Below are positions 25,785 to 35,782 of a DNA stretch of 64,000 nucleotides, in pieces (within the stretch, counting starts at the first letter, position 1; every line of letters begins with the position of its first letter). The DNA is from Chryseobacterium piperi (GTDB lineage Bacteria > Bacteroidota > Bacteroidia > Flavobacteriales > Weeksellaceae): assembly GCF_002285635.2 (NCBI RefSeq), contig NZ_CP023049.2, positions 2,604,001-2,668,000 of the forward strand, in the 5' to 3' direction. The translations under genes were made by a program, and so were the position numbers. Under the pieces are notes generated by a model. It did no database searches. It was not told where the DNA came from and saw only the letters and a program-made list of their open reading frames with translations.

Positions 25785-27329
25785 AAGAGGCTGTCTCAAA
25801 AGGACAGTCTCTTTTTAGTATTTCATTGAAAAAAGATTTCGATATTTTGAATAAAAAAAATATCTTGGAAAAAAGAAGATATAAGTCAAAAAAGCAGTCT
25901 GTTTTAGGCTGCTTTTGACATTTTCTTTAGATTGTGGGCAATTGCGAGTATGCCGATTTCTACCTCGACTTTATTTTTTCCCCGAAGCATGAATCGTTTA
26001 AAATTTTTGTTGTGTTTGAGCTCTGCAAAAACAGGTTCAACATCATGGCATCTTTGTTTTCTGAGTTTGATGCCCTTGCTGGTATTAAGAAGTTTGAAAA
26101 CCTTTTCTCTGATTTTTGCCAATTTAGGATTGTTTTGTGAAGTGGTTATTTGTCCCGATTTCTGATCTTTTCTGAAGTAATTATATTTAACATAAGCTTT
26201 TATTTTCTTAGATTTTAACAAGTTGTAATTTTCTTCTGAGCCATAACCAGCATCAGCAACAAGCTCTTTGGGAGCTTTATGATAGCTTTCTTCAAAACCC
26301 AGTAAATGAGTCGCTAATGTTTTGGTGTCTGTTGGGTTGGGATGAATTGAATAATGTAAAATGAATTGTCTATGGGTAGAAATTTGTAGATTGTAAGCGG
26401 GTTTTAGTTGTCCGTTTCGCATATGATCCTCCTTCATTCGCATAAAAGTAGCGTCTGTATCGGTTTTGGAATAGGAATTTCTATCTTCTAATAATTCTTG
26501 CTGTTTTTTATATTTCTCTAAATTATCTGCCCAGTTTTTCTTAGCATAATTCAGTTTCTGACGAACTTTTGAAGCTACTTTTTTATCTTTCAAAACTTCA
26601 TTGATCTTTTCGATGGTTTGAGTTACTTTTTCAGAATCTACTTCTTTAAAATCAATACTTTCTGTATTTTCAAGCTCGTCTTTGGCAACTGTTTCTGCAT
26701 AGTTCCAAAGCTCTTCTAATTGCTCTGCAATCCTTTCTTTGTGTTTTTTGACAGCTCTTCCCCAAACAAAAGTATAGCGATTGGCATTGGCTTCTATCTT
26801 GGTGCCATCTACAAAAGTGGTTTTCAGACTTACCAAACCTTCCTTTTCCAAAAGAAGAACAATTTGTGTGAAAATAGCTTTAATCTCACCTTTCAATCGT
26901 TCACTACGGAACCTGTTTAAGGTGTTATGATCGGGACGGCTCATTGCAGAGAGCCACATAAAATGGATGTTTTCTTTCAAGGCCTGCTCCATTTTGCGGC
27001 TTGAATAGATATTGCTTAAATAGCCATAAATCAAAACTTTCAAAAGCATTTTCGGGTGGTAGCAAGATGTTCCGCCAGGTTTGTAGGTTTTAATTAAGCT
27101 TTTGATATCCAAGCCATCAATAATGTTTGAAACAATTTTCACAGGATGTCGCTCATCAATCAACTCCGATAAATTGGGAGGAAAAAGCAGATTTTCTTTG
27201 GGGGTGTAATCTTTAAAGACTACTTTTGACGTACTTAACACAATGCAAATTAATCAATTTGCAACTATTAGGAAAGCGAAAGCTTTCCTTTTTGCATAAA
27301 AAAGGCTATCTCTTTTGAGACAGCCTCTT
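25785..27329 (-). mobile_element. IS1182-family element, copy 2
   Basis: This is a 1,545-bp copy with the same ends and internal structure as copy 1, in the same orientation. It lies between the EEP gene's start and the end of the second M1 peptidase gene. The flanks (AAAAATA to the left, TAAAATG to the right) show no clear target duplication. Confidence 0.92.
25904..27241 (-). CDS. IS1182-family DDE transposase, copy 2
   Basis: This full-length 445-residue transposase is identical in sequence to copy 1, with all DDE-region motifs intact. It points toward the EEP gene at 24931-25758. Read-through from the transposase promoter could reach that gene, but the terminator-like fold at the element's left end should limit it. 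Confidence 0.95.
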   Translation of the reverse strand: MLSTSKVVFKDYTPKENLLFPPNLSELIDERHPVKIVSNIIDGLDIKSLIKTYKPGGTSCYHPKMLLKVLIYGYLSNIYSSRKMEQALKENIHFMWLSAMSRPDHNTLNRFRSERLKGEIKAIFTQIVLLLEKEGLVSLKTTFVDGTKIEANANRYTFVWGRAVKKHKERIAEQLEELWNYAETVAKDELENTESIDFKEVDSEKVTQTIEKINEVLKDKKVASKVRQKLNYAKKNWADNLEKYKKQQELLEDRNSYSKTDTDATFMRMKEDHMRNGQLKPAYNLQISTHRQFILHYSIHPNPTDTKTLATHLLGFEESYHKAPKELVADAGYGSEENYNLLKSKKIKAYVKYNYFRKDQKSGQITTSQNNPKLAKIREKVFKLLNTSKGIKLRKQRCHDVEPVFAELKHNKNFKRFMLRGKNKVEVEIGILAIAHNLKKMSKAA

Positions 27330-27377
27330 TAAAATGATCATTATATTGTTAAATTATTTTTAAGATAATTACGAAAT

Positions 27378-29576
27378 CTATTCTTTATTAAATTTGAATT
27401 CTCTTCCGCTCTCTGCAAAAGTAATTGACTTTTTATCTTTACTGAAAACTATGGATAGATCAGCCTGCTCAAAAACAAATTTATTATCTCCTACATAATC
27501 CAGAGGGAATTCCGGTTGCCCCGCCGCTTTTCCATAAAGTTGTCCGCTTTTTTCTGTAAATGTTATTTTAAACGGAATTTCTTTACTTCCAAATGTTCCG
27601 GTAAAATCTTTCGGATTGATCTTTTCTACAGGTTTTGCTTCCGTAGAGTTCCACACATTATTTTTTGGATTGATATCAGGAATCTGGGAATTAGGATCCA
27701 GCTTTACTTCATCAATCTCTTTATTCGAATCCACTTTAAATGTCCATTCCGTGTTACGCTTCCATACCTCAACAGGGATTTTTACAATTTTTGTTGTACC
27801 ATCCTTGAACTTTATCTGAACAGTAGTAGGCATCGGCAGTTGACCAAGGTTCTCCACCGTGACCTGAGCTCCGTTTTTAAAATCTCCACTGACATATTTT
27901 ACATTCTTAACCGATTGATCGATCTTCCATTTATTGAAAAACCAACCTCTCCAGAACCAGTTTAACTCTTCCCCTGAAACATTTTCCATAGTATGAAAAA
28001 AATCCCATGGTGTAGGGTGTTTAAAAGCCCAACGATCTATATAGGTTCTGAAAGCTTTATCGAATTTTTCCGGTCCGAGAATCGATTCTCTCAATATATC
28101 CAATCCTGTACCCGGTTTATAATAAGCAAGAACTCCAATATTTCTTTCTTTCATATTATCGGGACCTACCATAATAGGTTCAAACTGATCACTCATCAGA
28201 AAACTTCCGGCTCGGGCAATATTTTGTTTCTTGTGATATTCCCCTTTATTAAACGCTTCCGTTGATGGCCCATTGATAAATGTATTAAACCCTTCATCCA
28301 TCCAGGCAAACAGTCTTTCGTTAGAGCCCACAATCATCGGGAACCAGTTATGTCCAAACTCATGATCCGTTACTCCCCAAAGATCTGCTCCCTTAGAAGT
28401 CATGTGACAGAATACAATTCCAGGATATTCCATTCCTCCTTCATTCCCCGCAACATTAGTCGCCGCAGGATAGGTATATTCATACCATTTCTTTGAATAA
28501 TGCTCTATTGCAGCTTTAGTATACTCGGTAGATCTACCCCATGCATTATCACCTGCACTTTCTGCAGGATATGCAGAGATCGCTAAAGATTTTTTTCCAC
28601 TGGGTAGGTTAATTTTGGCTGCATCTAAGATAAAAGCAGATGAAGAAGCCCATGCAAAATCCCTTGCTTTTTCAATTTTAAACTTCCAGGTCTTCGTACC
28701 GGAAGACTGGTTTTTCCCAATTTCAGACGCAGGGCGTATCATAATAGTTTTATCACTATTTCTTGCCTGATTCCATCGGTTATTTTCTTCTTTACTGTAC
28801 ACTTCTTTTTCATTTAGAAGCTCTCCCGAAGCGACTACATAATGATTGGCCGGCACTGTAATAGTAGCATTGATATTACCATATTCCAGATAAAACTCTG
28901 AAGCCCCAAGATAAGGCATCGTATTCCAGCCCAGGACATCGTCATACACACACATCCGTGGGTACCATTGTGCCATAGTAAATACTTTACCATTTTTAGT
29001 TTCCTGTACTCCCATTCTATCAGACCCATATTCCGGTGAGACAAAAGAATATTCAATCTTAATTTTGGCAACTCCACCTTTGGCTTTTAGTTCCTTAGGC
29101 AGATCAATCTGCATTCTTGTATCAGTAATCGTGTATTTCACATCTCTACCGTCAAGTTTTACAGATTTAATAGTATAGCCTCCATTAAACTCTTCCCCAT
29201 GAGCTCCATTCCTGCTTCCGGAAAGTGGAACTACCGCATTGCCACGAGAATCTTTAGCAAACAGATTCTGATCCAGCTGTAACCAAAGAAATTCCATCTG
29301 ATCTGGACTATTGTTGGTATAAGTAATTTCAGCAGTTCCTATTATTTCATTTTTTGATTCATTCAGGCTTACATTCAGATTATAATCTGCTGAATTTTGC
29401 CAATAGGCATGCCCCGGCTGTCCGCTTGCGGAACGGGTTTCCGTACCTGTCTGAGGATAAAAAAAGGGCTTAAATACTTCTGTATAATCGTATTTCAGAG
29501 TTTCCTGGGCAAAAGCAGTTCCTGAAAGAAGATAGACTGCAATAGTAGAAACGAGGATCGGAAGTTTACAATTCAT
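27378..29576 (-). CDS. Secreted M1-family metallopeptidase with C-terminal extension
   Basis: A signal peptide (to about Ala23) is followed by an M1 N-terminal beta domain and a gluzincin catalytic domain. The exopeptidase-like loop is [19 protein letters not shown] supplies two zinc His residues and the catalytic Glu, and WMDEGFNTF the third ligand (about residues 402-425). The last 90 or so residues form a small beta domain ([16 protein letters not shown] to FNKE) not present in the 621-residue M1 enzyme nearby. The two enzymes share an N-terminal YWQN motif and are distant paralogues. Probably periplasmic or surface exposed. Confidence 0.92.
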   Translation of the reverse strand: MNCKLPILVSTIAVYLLSGTAFAQETLKYDYTEVFKPFFYPQTGTETRSASGQPGHAYWQNSADYNLNVSLNESKNEIIGTAEITYTNNSPDQMEFLWLQLDQNLFAKDSRGNAVVPLSGSRNGAHGEEFNGGYTIKSVKLDGRDVKYTITDTRMQIDLPKELKAKGGVAKIKIEYSFVSPEYGSDRMGVQETKNGKVFTMAQWYPRMCVYDDVLGWNTMPYLGASEFYLEYGNINATITVPANHYVVASGELLNEKEVYSKEENNRWNQARNSDKTIMIRPASEIGKNQSSGTKTWKFKIEKARDFAWASSSAFILDAAKINLPSGKKSLAISAYPAESAGDNAWGRSTEYTKAAIEHYSKKWYEYTYPAATNVAGNEGGMEYPGIVFCHMTSKGADLWGVTDHEFGHNWFPMIVGSNERLFAWMDEGFNTFINGPSTEAFNKGEYHKKQNIARAGSFLMSDQFEPIMVGPDNMKERNIGVLAYYKPGTGLDILRESILGPEKFDKAFRTYIDRWAFKHPTPWDFFHTMENVSGEELNWFWRGWFFNKWKIDQSVKNVKYVSGDFKNGAQVTVENLGQLPMPTTVQIKFKDGTTKIVKIPVEVWKRNTEWTFKVDSNKEIDEVKLDPNSQIPDINPKNNVWNSTEAKPVEKINPKDFTGTFGSKEIPFKITFTEKSGQLYGKAAGQPEFPLDYVGDNKFVFEQADLSIVFSKDKKSITFAESGREFKFNKE

Positions 29577-29600
29577 GTGAAAAGGTTTATATAATAGGTA

Positions 29601-29642
29601 AAAAAGATCCCGGAATTGTTACAAATCCGGGATCTTTTTTTT
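29601..29642 (-). terminator. Bidirectional-looking terminator after the SDR gene
   Basis: AAAAGATCCCGGA and TCCGGGATCTTTT form a long stem around a roughly 11-base loop, with T runs on both strands. On the minus strand it ends the SDR gene 13 bp after its stop. Confidence 0.85.
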
Positions 29643-29654
29643 ATATAATTTCAA

Positions 29655-30536
29655 TTAATTTGATTTCTTTGATTTGATCATCGCCTCCAGAGCATCCCAC
29701 ATTTCCTGGGGAATATCCTCCAGCATATTAAACTCTCCTGCTCCCTGAAGCCATTCTCCTCCGTCGATTGTTACGACTTCCCCATTCATGTAAGCAGAAT
29801 AATCTGAAACAAGATACGCAGCCAAATTAGCTAGTTCCTGATGTTCTCCTACTCTTCTTAAAGGAACCTTTTTTCTCATATCAAACTTTTCCTGCAAATC
29901 ACCAGGAAGTAATCTATCCCATGCCCCTTTTGTAGGGAAAGGTCCCGGAGCAATGGCATTGAAACGAATACCGTACTTTGCCCATTCCACTGCTAAAGAT
30001 CTGGTCATTGCCAGAACCCCAGCCTTGGCACATGCTGAAGGAACGACATAAGCAGAGCCTGTCCATGCATACGTGGTCACAATATTTAAAACCGTTCCCG
30101 GAGTTTTTGAATCGATCCAATGTTTTCCTATGGACAGCGTACAGTTTTTTGTTCCTTTCAGAACGATATCTAAAATAGAATCAAATGCCGAATGAGTCAG
30201 CCTCTCTGTAGGAGAGATAAAATTACCTGCTGCATTGTTCAGCAATATATCTATTTTACCAAATTCTTTTAACGCAGCTTCCTTCATAGCTTCTACCTCA
30301 TCCCAGTTTCTAACATCACAAGCCACACAAAGCACTGTTCCGCCCGTTTCTGCCTCCAATTCTTTTGCAGTCACCTGCAGTTTTTCCAGGTTCCTGGAAG
30401 TAATTACAACTTTAGCCCCAAGCTCAAGAAAATACTTTGTCATTGCTTTTCCAAGGCCACTTCCTCCTCCTGTAACAATAGCTACTTTATCCTTTAGTGC
30501 GCCTTCACGCAACATAGGTTGTGTATATAGATTCAT
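29655..30536 (-). CDS. SDR oxidoreductase, 2,4-dienoyl-CoA reductase (DECR) like
   Basis: The N-terminal cofactor motif is TGGGSGLGKAM with ITSRN next to it, as expected for an NADP-dependent SDR. The classical YxxxK is replaced by SACAK: Lys is kept but Tyr is Ser. That is the pattern of mitochondrial-type 2,4-dienoyl-CoA reductases, which use other residues. The flanking block EWAKYGIRFNAIAPGP, the GAWDRL segment and ELANLAAYLVSDY also follow human DECR1 closely as I recall it. Expected role: reduction of 2,4-dienoyl-CoA during unsaturated fatty-acid oxidation. 293 residues, cytoplasmic, single-gene unit. Confidence 0.82.
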   Translation of the reverse strand: MNLYTQPMLREGALKDKVAIVTGGGSGLGKAMTKYFLELGAKVVITSRNLEKLQVTAKELEAETGGTVLCVACDVRNWDEVEAMKEAALKEFGKIDILLNNAAGNFISPTERLTHSAFDSILDIVLKGTKNCTLSIGKHWIDSKTPGTVLNIVTTYAWTGSAYVVPSACAKAGVLAMTRSLAVEWAKYGIRFNAIAPGPFPTKGAWDRLLPGDLQEKFDMRKKVPLRRVGEHQELANLAAYLVSDYSAYMNGEVVTIDGGEWLQGAGEFNMLEDIPQEMWDALEAMIKSKKSN

Positions 30537-30684
30537 ACAATTTAATTTTTCCTAAAAATAATAAATATTAAACGGATAAAGCCTAGAATATATTAATAAA
30601 TAGATGTTATAAATAATTATTCCCCTTTCATTTGAGAACAATTTGGCTGAGAATACCTCCACGCCATTTTTAATCCCCTATAAA

Positions 30685-30714
30685 ATAAAAAAACCTGACA
30701 ATTACGTATCAGGT
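30685..30714 (-). terminator. Terminator of the DUF1573 gene
   Basis: On the minus strand ACCTGA and TCAGGT pair around a ten-base loop, followed by a seven-T run. It lies just beyond the DUF1573 stop codon. Confidence 0.7.
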
Positions 30715-30737
30715 CTTCCTCACTTTTAAATATATTA

Positions 30738-31145
30738 TTACGAAACTACTCCTTTGAATGAAAGCGTTTTAGGAATCTTACTTTCGCTTGTTGTTACTTT
30801 AACAGTTTTCATAAATGCTCCCGGATTTGCTGCATTATAGCTGGCTTCTACAAATCCTTTTTTTCCTGGAAGAACAGGAGTTTTAGTATAATCTGCTGTT
30901 GTACATCCGCAAGATGGCGTTACATTTTGTATCACAACCGGTTTGGAGGTCGTATTGGTAAATTCAAATCTAATTACTTTAGGTTTTCCCTGAGGGATAG
31001 TTCCTATATCTATAAATTCTGAATTCCATTTGATAACGTCTGCAACTATTTTTACCACAGGCGTATTTTCAACAGGAAATACTCCAGCATAAAACGGCGA
31101 GAATGCTAAAACAGCTAACAGAGCCGAGATTTTTAATTTTTTCAT
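30738..31145 (-). CDS. DUF1573-domain exported protein
   Basis: A signal peptide (MKKLKISALLAVLAFSPFYAG) precedes one DUF1573 immunoglobulin-like domain. Hallmarks are FIDIGTIPQGKPKVIRFEFTN, the conserved NVTPSCGCTTADYTKTPVLPGKKG (two cysteines in SCGCT) and GAFMKTVKVTTS. The family is abundant in Bacteroidetes and of unknown function. At 135 residues this is a minimal single-domain version. It diverges from the second two-component operon, and the shared 172-bp region holds GTTAA repeats, so it is a plausible target of that system. Confidence 0.9.
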   Translation of the reverse strand: MKKLKISALLAVLAFSPFYAGVFPVENTPVVKIVADVIKWNSEFIDIGTIPQGKPKVIRFEFTNTTSKPVVIQNVTPSCGCTTADYTKTPVLPGKKGFVEASYNAANPGAFMKTVKVTTSESKIPKTLSFKGVVS

Positions 31146-31234
31146 AAGTGTAAATTTTAATATAATAGTTAAAAAAGAAATCTGTTATTATCTTTTTAAT
31201 ATGACAAATATAGCTGAGCTGATGAACCCTGCAT

Positions 31235-31297
31235 GTTAATCACTTTCAAACATTTGTTAACGAGTTGTTAATGATGGGAAATAAATAGATATTTTTG
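31235..31297 (+). promoter_or_regulatory. GTTAA-type repeats and -7 box before two-component system 2
   Basis: GTTAAT at 31235, GTTAAC at 31256 and GTTAAT at 31267 lie 21 and 11 bp apart. The last repeat reads GTTAATGATGGG, as does the middle repeat of system 1. A perfect -7 box, TATTTTTG, is at 31290-31297, with the ATG 21 bp downstream. The first repeat starts 55 bp before the -7 box in both systems. Confidence 0.6.
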
Positions 31298-31317
31298 GAT
31301 AATATTGCCTCTGAAAA

Positions 31318-32631
31318 ATGGAAATAAAGAAACTCAATATTATTATCACATTAGGGTTTATTGCTATAATAGGAATCCTGATCGCCCAGCTCCTATGGAC
31401 ACGGCAGGCTTATAATCTTGAAGATAAAAAATTCAACCAAACAGTAAATATTGCTTTACTGGAAGTTGTAGAAAAATTATCCGGAGGAAAAGCTGCTTTT
31501 AATGAAAGTCCTGTTCAGAATATCTCCAATGATTATTATGTAGTTAACCTTAATAATGAATTTCATCCCGCAGTACTGGAACATTATTTAAAAACAGAGT
31601 TCAATCACTTCCAGATCAACACAGATTATGTATATGCATTATATAATTGTCATAGTGATAAGATGATCTATGGGAAATATGTTTTGAAAAACCAGGAAGA
31701 TTCTGAAAACAGAATCATTAAATTTCCCAAACATAAAAATCTGGTATATTACTTTTCCATCCGTTTTCCCGAGAAAACTACTTATCTGATAAGCTCTTTA
31801 CGGTTTTGGTATTTGCTAACATTTGCCCTTATCATTATTTTGCTTGTATATGTATATTCCATATATACCATTATTCAGCAAAAGAAATTTTCAGAATTAC
31901 AGCGGGATTTTATCAACAATATGACCCATGAATTCAAGACCCCTCTTTCTTCAATACTTTTAGCTTCAGAAGCCCTAACCAACCAGGATACCATAAAAGT
32001 AAATCCTAAATTGCAGACCTATACATCTATTATTACCGACCAAAGCCACAAGCTCAATAATCACATTGAAAAAATACTAAACATTGCCCGAAATGATGCT
32101 TCGGGACTGTCATTAAAGCTTCAAAAAATAGTTTTATTACCGTTTATTCAGGAAATTACCAACACTGTAAAACAAAAAAATGATAATATATCTATTCAAA
32201 TAGAAGTTGAGCATACTATTGCAGTACTTGCAGACGAATTTCATTTTGCAAATGTCATCTACAACATTTTGGATAATTCTATCAAGTACTGTAAAACAGA
32301 ACCCAGTATTATCATTTCTTCATTTAAAGATTCAAAAGGTCTATATTTAAAATTTAAAGATAATGGAATGGGTATCCCCTCAAAAAACATTCCCTATATT
32401 TTTGATAAATTCTACAGGGTAAATACTAAAAAGAGTGATGAAATTAACGGTTTTGGGTTAGGCCTATTTTATGTAAAAAAGGTTGTTCAGCAGCATAACT
32501 GGAAAATTTCAGTTGAAAACAATACCGATACAGGAATAATCATCACCCTGTTTTTACCGTTTAAAAAAACAACAATATGCAAGTCATGGAAAAATCTAAA
32601 ATCTTATACGCAGAAGATGATAAAACGATAG
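31318..32631 (+). CDS. Sensor histidine kinase (HisKA type), system 2
   Basis: Two membrane segments (about 8-27 and 163-185) flank a periplasmic domain of about 135 residues. HisKA contains NNMTHEFKTPLSSILLAS with His204. The ATPase domain has NILDNSIKYC, DNGMGIPSKNI, FDKFYRV and GFGLGLFYVKKVV. The C-terminal tail runs 55 bp into the downstream regulator gene in another frame, an unusually long overlap. It is a paralogue in layout of system 1. The sensed signal is unknown. Confidence 0.92.
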   Translation: MEIKKLNIIITLGFIAIIGILIAQLLWTRQAYNLEDKKFNQTVNIALLEVVEKLSGGKAAFNESPVQNISNDYYVVNLNNEFHPAVLEHYLKTEFNHFQINTDYVYALYNCHSDKMIYGKYVLKNQEDSENRIIKFPKHKNLVYYFSIRFPEKTTYLISSLRFWYLLTFALIIILLVYVYSIYTIIQQKKFSELQRDFINNMTHEFKTPLSSILLASEALTNQDTIKVNPKLQTYTSIITDQSHKLNNHIEKILNIARNDASGLSLKLQKIVLLPFIQEITNTVKQKNDNISIQIEVEHTIAVLADEFHFANVIYNILDNSIKYCKTEPSIIISSFKDSKGLYLKFKDNGMGIPSKNIPYIFDKFYRVNTKKSDEINGFGLGLFYVKKVVQQHNWKISVENNTDTGIIITLFLPFKKTTICKSWKNLKSYTQKMIKR

Positions 32632-33269
32632 CCTTTCTCATTCAGGATAGTTTGGAAAGCTATTATGAAATCAGCTGTTATCCTGATGGAAAATCGGCGC
32701 TTGAAGCATTTGACACTCAAAGTTTCGATATTTGTCTGCTAGATATAATGATGCCTGAGATAGACGGGTTTGAACTGGCGCAGAAGATCCGTAATAAAAA
32801 TTCTGAAATTCCCATTATTTTTATTTCTGCTAAAACATTGAAAGAAGACAGGATTAAAGGATTGAAAATTGGTGCAGATGACTATTTGGTAAAACCATTC
32901 AGCATTGAAGAATTGATATTAAAAATTGAAGTTTTCTTAAAGCGTTCCAAGAAACCTAATAGCTATGCATTAAAATACAAAGTTGGAAAGTATGATTTTG
33001 ATCCTAAAAACTATACTTTAACTGATCTGGAAAATACAATTAACCTTACCCAGAGAGAGTCTGAACTACTCCTCTATTTTATACGTCATAAAAACACGGT
33101 TCTCAAAAGACAGGATATCCTGAAGGCAATCTGGGGAGATGATGATTATTTTATGGGACGAAGCCTTGATGTATTCATTTCCAGACTAAGAAAAGTATTT
33201 GCAGATGAACAAAAAATATTCATTGAAAATCTACACGGCATAGGATTCCGATTTTATGAAAAACAATAA
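32577..33269 (+). CDS. OmpR/PhoB-family response regulator, system 2
   Basis: The receiver has acidic residues in YAEDDK, the phosphoacceptor Asp56 in LLDIMMPEIDG and Lys106 in YLVKP. The winged-helix domain contains LTQRESELLLYFI and GRSLDVFISRLRKVF. Two in-frame ATG codons (32577 and 32586) are possible, and the second (MEKSKILYAEDD) looks more typical. It overlaps the kinase 3' end. The GH92 gene starts 87 bp downstream on the same strand and may be coexpressed. Confidence 0.95.
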   Translation: MQVMEKSKILYAEDDKTIAFLIQDSLESYYEISCYPDGKSALEAFDTQSFDICLLDIMMPEIDGFELAQKIRNKNSEIPIIFISAKTLKEDRIKGLKIGADDYLVKPFSIEELILKIEVFLKRSKKPNSYALKYKVGKYDFDPKNYTLTDLENTINLTQRESELLLYFIRHKNTVLKRQDILKAIWGDDDYFMGRSLDVFISRLRKVFADEQKIFIENLHGIGFRFYEKQ

Positions 33270-33356
33270 AATTTGAATGGATTTTATAGAATTTAAACTG
33301 ATGGATCGTAATTCTTTGATTTTTATTTAAATTTATCCCTCAGAAAAATACTCGCC

Positions 33357-35654
33357 ATGAAAAGATCAGGAATCTCCGTTTTTTTATTCATCCTATTTTT
33401 TAGCATTTATGGTAAAGCTCAAAAATTTGAAAAACTCATTCAATATGTAAATCCAATGATAGGAACTGAAAAGATGGGGCATACCTATCCCGGGGCAACC
33501 GTTCCTTTTGGATCAGTCCAGCTAAGTCCGGAAACAGATACGATTTCTTATGAGCTTAACGGGAAATACAACGGAGAGGTTTATAAATACTGTGCAGGAT
33601 ACCGATACGAAGACAAAACAATTGTAGGTTTCAGCTCTACCCATTTTAGCGGGACAGGCCATTCGGATCTTGGAGATTTATTACTTATGCCAACTGTAGG
33701 TCAACTACAATTGAACCCCGGAACAGCTTCACACCCTGAAAAAGGCTACAGAAGTAGATTTTCACATCAAAACGAAAAAGCAGAGGCCGGTTATTATCAG
33801 GTAAAACTGGAAGATCATGGTATTTTAGCAGAACTTACTGCTACTACGAGAGTCGGGGTTCACCGTTATACCTTTCCAAAGTCAGATCAGTCTCACATTA
33901 TTTTAGATTTAATGGCCGGTATTTATAATTATGACGGCAAAAATGTATGGACATATGTTCGGGTAGAAAACGGAAACACGATTACAGGATACCGACAAAC
34001 TAGCGGATGGGCAAGAACCAGAACAGTGTATTTTGCCATACAATTTTCCAAACCTTTCAAATCTTACGGCCAGAAAAATTATGATGGTAAACAAGTATAT
34101 GGCGGATTTTGGAGAAAGTTTGACCAAACCAGGAACTTCCCGGAAATTGCAGGTAAGAACCTGAAAATGTATTTTGACTTTGATACCAATGAGAATGAAG
34201 CTATTGAAGTAAAACTTGCATTATCCCCGGTAAGCCAGAAAAACGCTTTGGATAATCTGGAAAAAGAAACCGCCCAATTATCTTTTGATCAGGTAAAGGC
34301 TAAAGCTCAGGAAGACTGGAATAAAGAACTAAATAAAATCGTTATTAAAAGCTCCGAAACTGAAAAAACAAATTTCTATACAGCCCTATACCATACGTTT
34401 ATCAATCCTACAACCTATATGGATGTTAATGGAGAGTATAAAGGCTTGGATCAGAACATTCACAAGGCAGAAGACTTTACTAATTATACCACTTTTTCAC
34501 TTTGGGATACTTATCGGGCACTTCATCCACTATTTAATATCATTCAACCCAAAAGAAATGATGATATTGTAAAATCAATGATGGCTCATTACGAACAGTT
34601 TTCTATGAAAATGCTTCCTATCTGGTCTCATTATGCCAATGAAAACTGGTGTATGAGTGGCTATCATAGTGTGAGTGTGGTTGCCGATGCAATTATTAAA
34701 GGTGTATATACAGGAGATGCAAAAGAAGCATTGAAAGCCTGCGTAGAAACGGCTAACAAAAGAGATTATGAAGGTATTGGATCGTATATAGATTTAGGAT
34801 ATATTCCTGCCGAAAAAAGTGGCACTTCAGTATCCAATACTTTAGAATATGCATATGATGACTGGGCAATTGCTCAGCTCGCGAAACATTTGGGAGAAAC
34901 TGAAATTTATAATCAATTCATTAAACGATCTGAAAACTGGAAAAATAATTTTGACAAAAGCACAGGTTTTATGCGCCCCCGTTTAGCAGACGGAAGTTTT
35001 AAAAAAGAGTTTGATCTTCTGAGTACTCACGGGCAGGGTTTTATCGAAGGAAACTCATGGAACTACAGCTTCTTTGTTCCTCAAAACCCTGATGCATTGA
35101 TCACATTGATGGGTGGGAAGAAAAAATTCTCATCAAAACTAGACGAATTATTCACTATGCATCTGCCTGATGAATTTTTTGCAGATACAGAAGATATTAC
35201 CCGGGAAGGAATTATCGGTGGTTATGTCCACGGAAATGAACCGGCTCACCATGTAGCTTACCTTTATAACTGGGCCGGACAGCCATGGAAAACCCAGTCG
35301 CAGATCCGCCAAATTCTGGATATGCAATACAAAGCGACTCCTGATGGATTAGGAGGAAATGATGACACCGGGCAAATGAGTGCCTGGTATATTTTAAGTT
35401 CTCTTGGATTTTATCCTGTTGCCCCCGGTTCGGAAGATTATGCAATCGGAAGCCCTGCCGTTGATCATGCTACCCTGAATCTGGAAAATGGAAAAACTTT
35501 TGAAGTTGAAACAATCAATCAGAGCCCTAAAAATGTATACGTTCAAAAGATTCTTTTAAATGGTCAGGAAATTAAAAACTTTACTTTAAAGCATTCCGAT
35601 ATTGTAAAAGGTGGAAAACTTACTTTTTATATGAGCAATAAAGCAAAAAGATAA
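33357..35654 (+). CDS. GH92-family alpha-mannosidase
   Basis: A signal peptide (MKRSGISVFLFILFFSIYGKAQ) precedes the GH92 fold, which in characterised Bacteroides enzymes is a calcium-dependent exo-alpha-mannosidase. Diagnostic blocks are YVNPMIGTEKMGHTYPGA near the N-terminus, then FSLWDTYRALHPL and EGNSWNYSFFVPQ. HGNEPAHHVAYLYN and the catalytic-region GNDDTGQMSAWYILSSLGFYPV follow. At 765 residues it is full length. No SusC/SusD pair lies beside it, so it may act on host or environmental N-glycans without a local uptake locus. Linkage specificity cannot be read. Confidence 0.95.
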   Translation: MKRSGISVFLFILFFSIYGKAQKFEKLIQYVNPMIGTEKMGHTYPGATVPFGSVQLSPETDTISYELNGKYNGEVYKYCAGYRYEDKTIVGFSSTHFSGTGHSDLGDLLLMPTVGQLQLNPGTASHPEKGYRSRFSHQNEKAEAGYYQVKLEDHGILAELTATTRVGVHRYTFPKSDQSHIILDLMAGIYNYDGKNVWTYVRVENGNTITGYRQTSGWARTRTVYFAIQFSKPFKSYGQKNYDGKQVYGGFWRKFDQTRNFPEIAGKNLKMYFDFDTNENEAIEVKLALSPVSQKNALDNLEKETAQLSFDQVKAKAQEDWNKELNKIVIKSSETEKTNFYTALYHTFINPTTYMDVNGEYKGLDQNIHKAEDFTNYTTFSLWDTYRALHPLFNIIQPKRNDDIVKSMMAHYEQFSMKMLPIWSHYANENWCMSGYHSVSVVADAIIKGVYTGDAKEALKACVETANKRDYEGIGSYIDLGYIPAEKSGTSVSNTLEYAYDDWAIAQLAKHLGETEIYNQFIKRSENWKNNFDKSTGFMRPRLADGSFKKEFDLLSTHGQGFIEGNSWNYSFFVPQNPDALITLMGGKKKFSSKLDELFTMHLPDEFFADTEDITREGIIGGYVHGNEPAHHVAYLYNWAGQPWKTQSQIRQILDMQYKATPDGLGGNDDTGQMSAWYILSSLGFYPVAPGSEDYAIGSPAVDHATLNLENGKTFEVETINQSPKNVYVQKILLNGQEIKNFTLKHSDIVKGGKLTFYMSNKAKR

Positions 35655-35681
35655 TTCGCCTAATTACAAGTTTTAAACGCA

Positions 35682-35764
35682 ATCATCTGCCAAATCTGCA
35701 TGATCTGCATGATCTGCGAGAGAAAGCTATAACTCAAGATATAATAGGTTTTGGCTAAAGCCAA
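35682..35764. repeat. ATCTGC short tandem repeat and TTGGCT hairpin
   Basis: ATCTGC occurs four times with a 9-10 bp period (about 35682-35720). TTGGCT-AA-AGCCAA forms a hairpin further on (about 35751-35764). Both look like degraded intergenic repeats downstream of the GH92 gene. No promoter or gene is evident. Confidence 0.4.
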
Positions 35765-35782
35765 TGAGTATTCAAAATCAAA

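Noticed and set aside
20402..35654. Polysaccharide utilisation locus around the GH92 gene
   Set aside because: The only barrel receptor is about 10 kb away and has no SusD partner, and the intervening genes are peptidases and unrelated enzymes.
35682..35720. CRISPR-like array (ATCTGC repeats)
   Set aside because: The unit is 6 bp with a 9-10 bp period and no spacers of CRISPR size; no cas gene is present.
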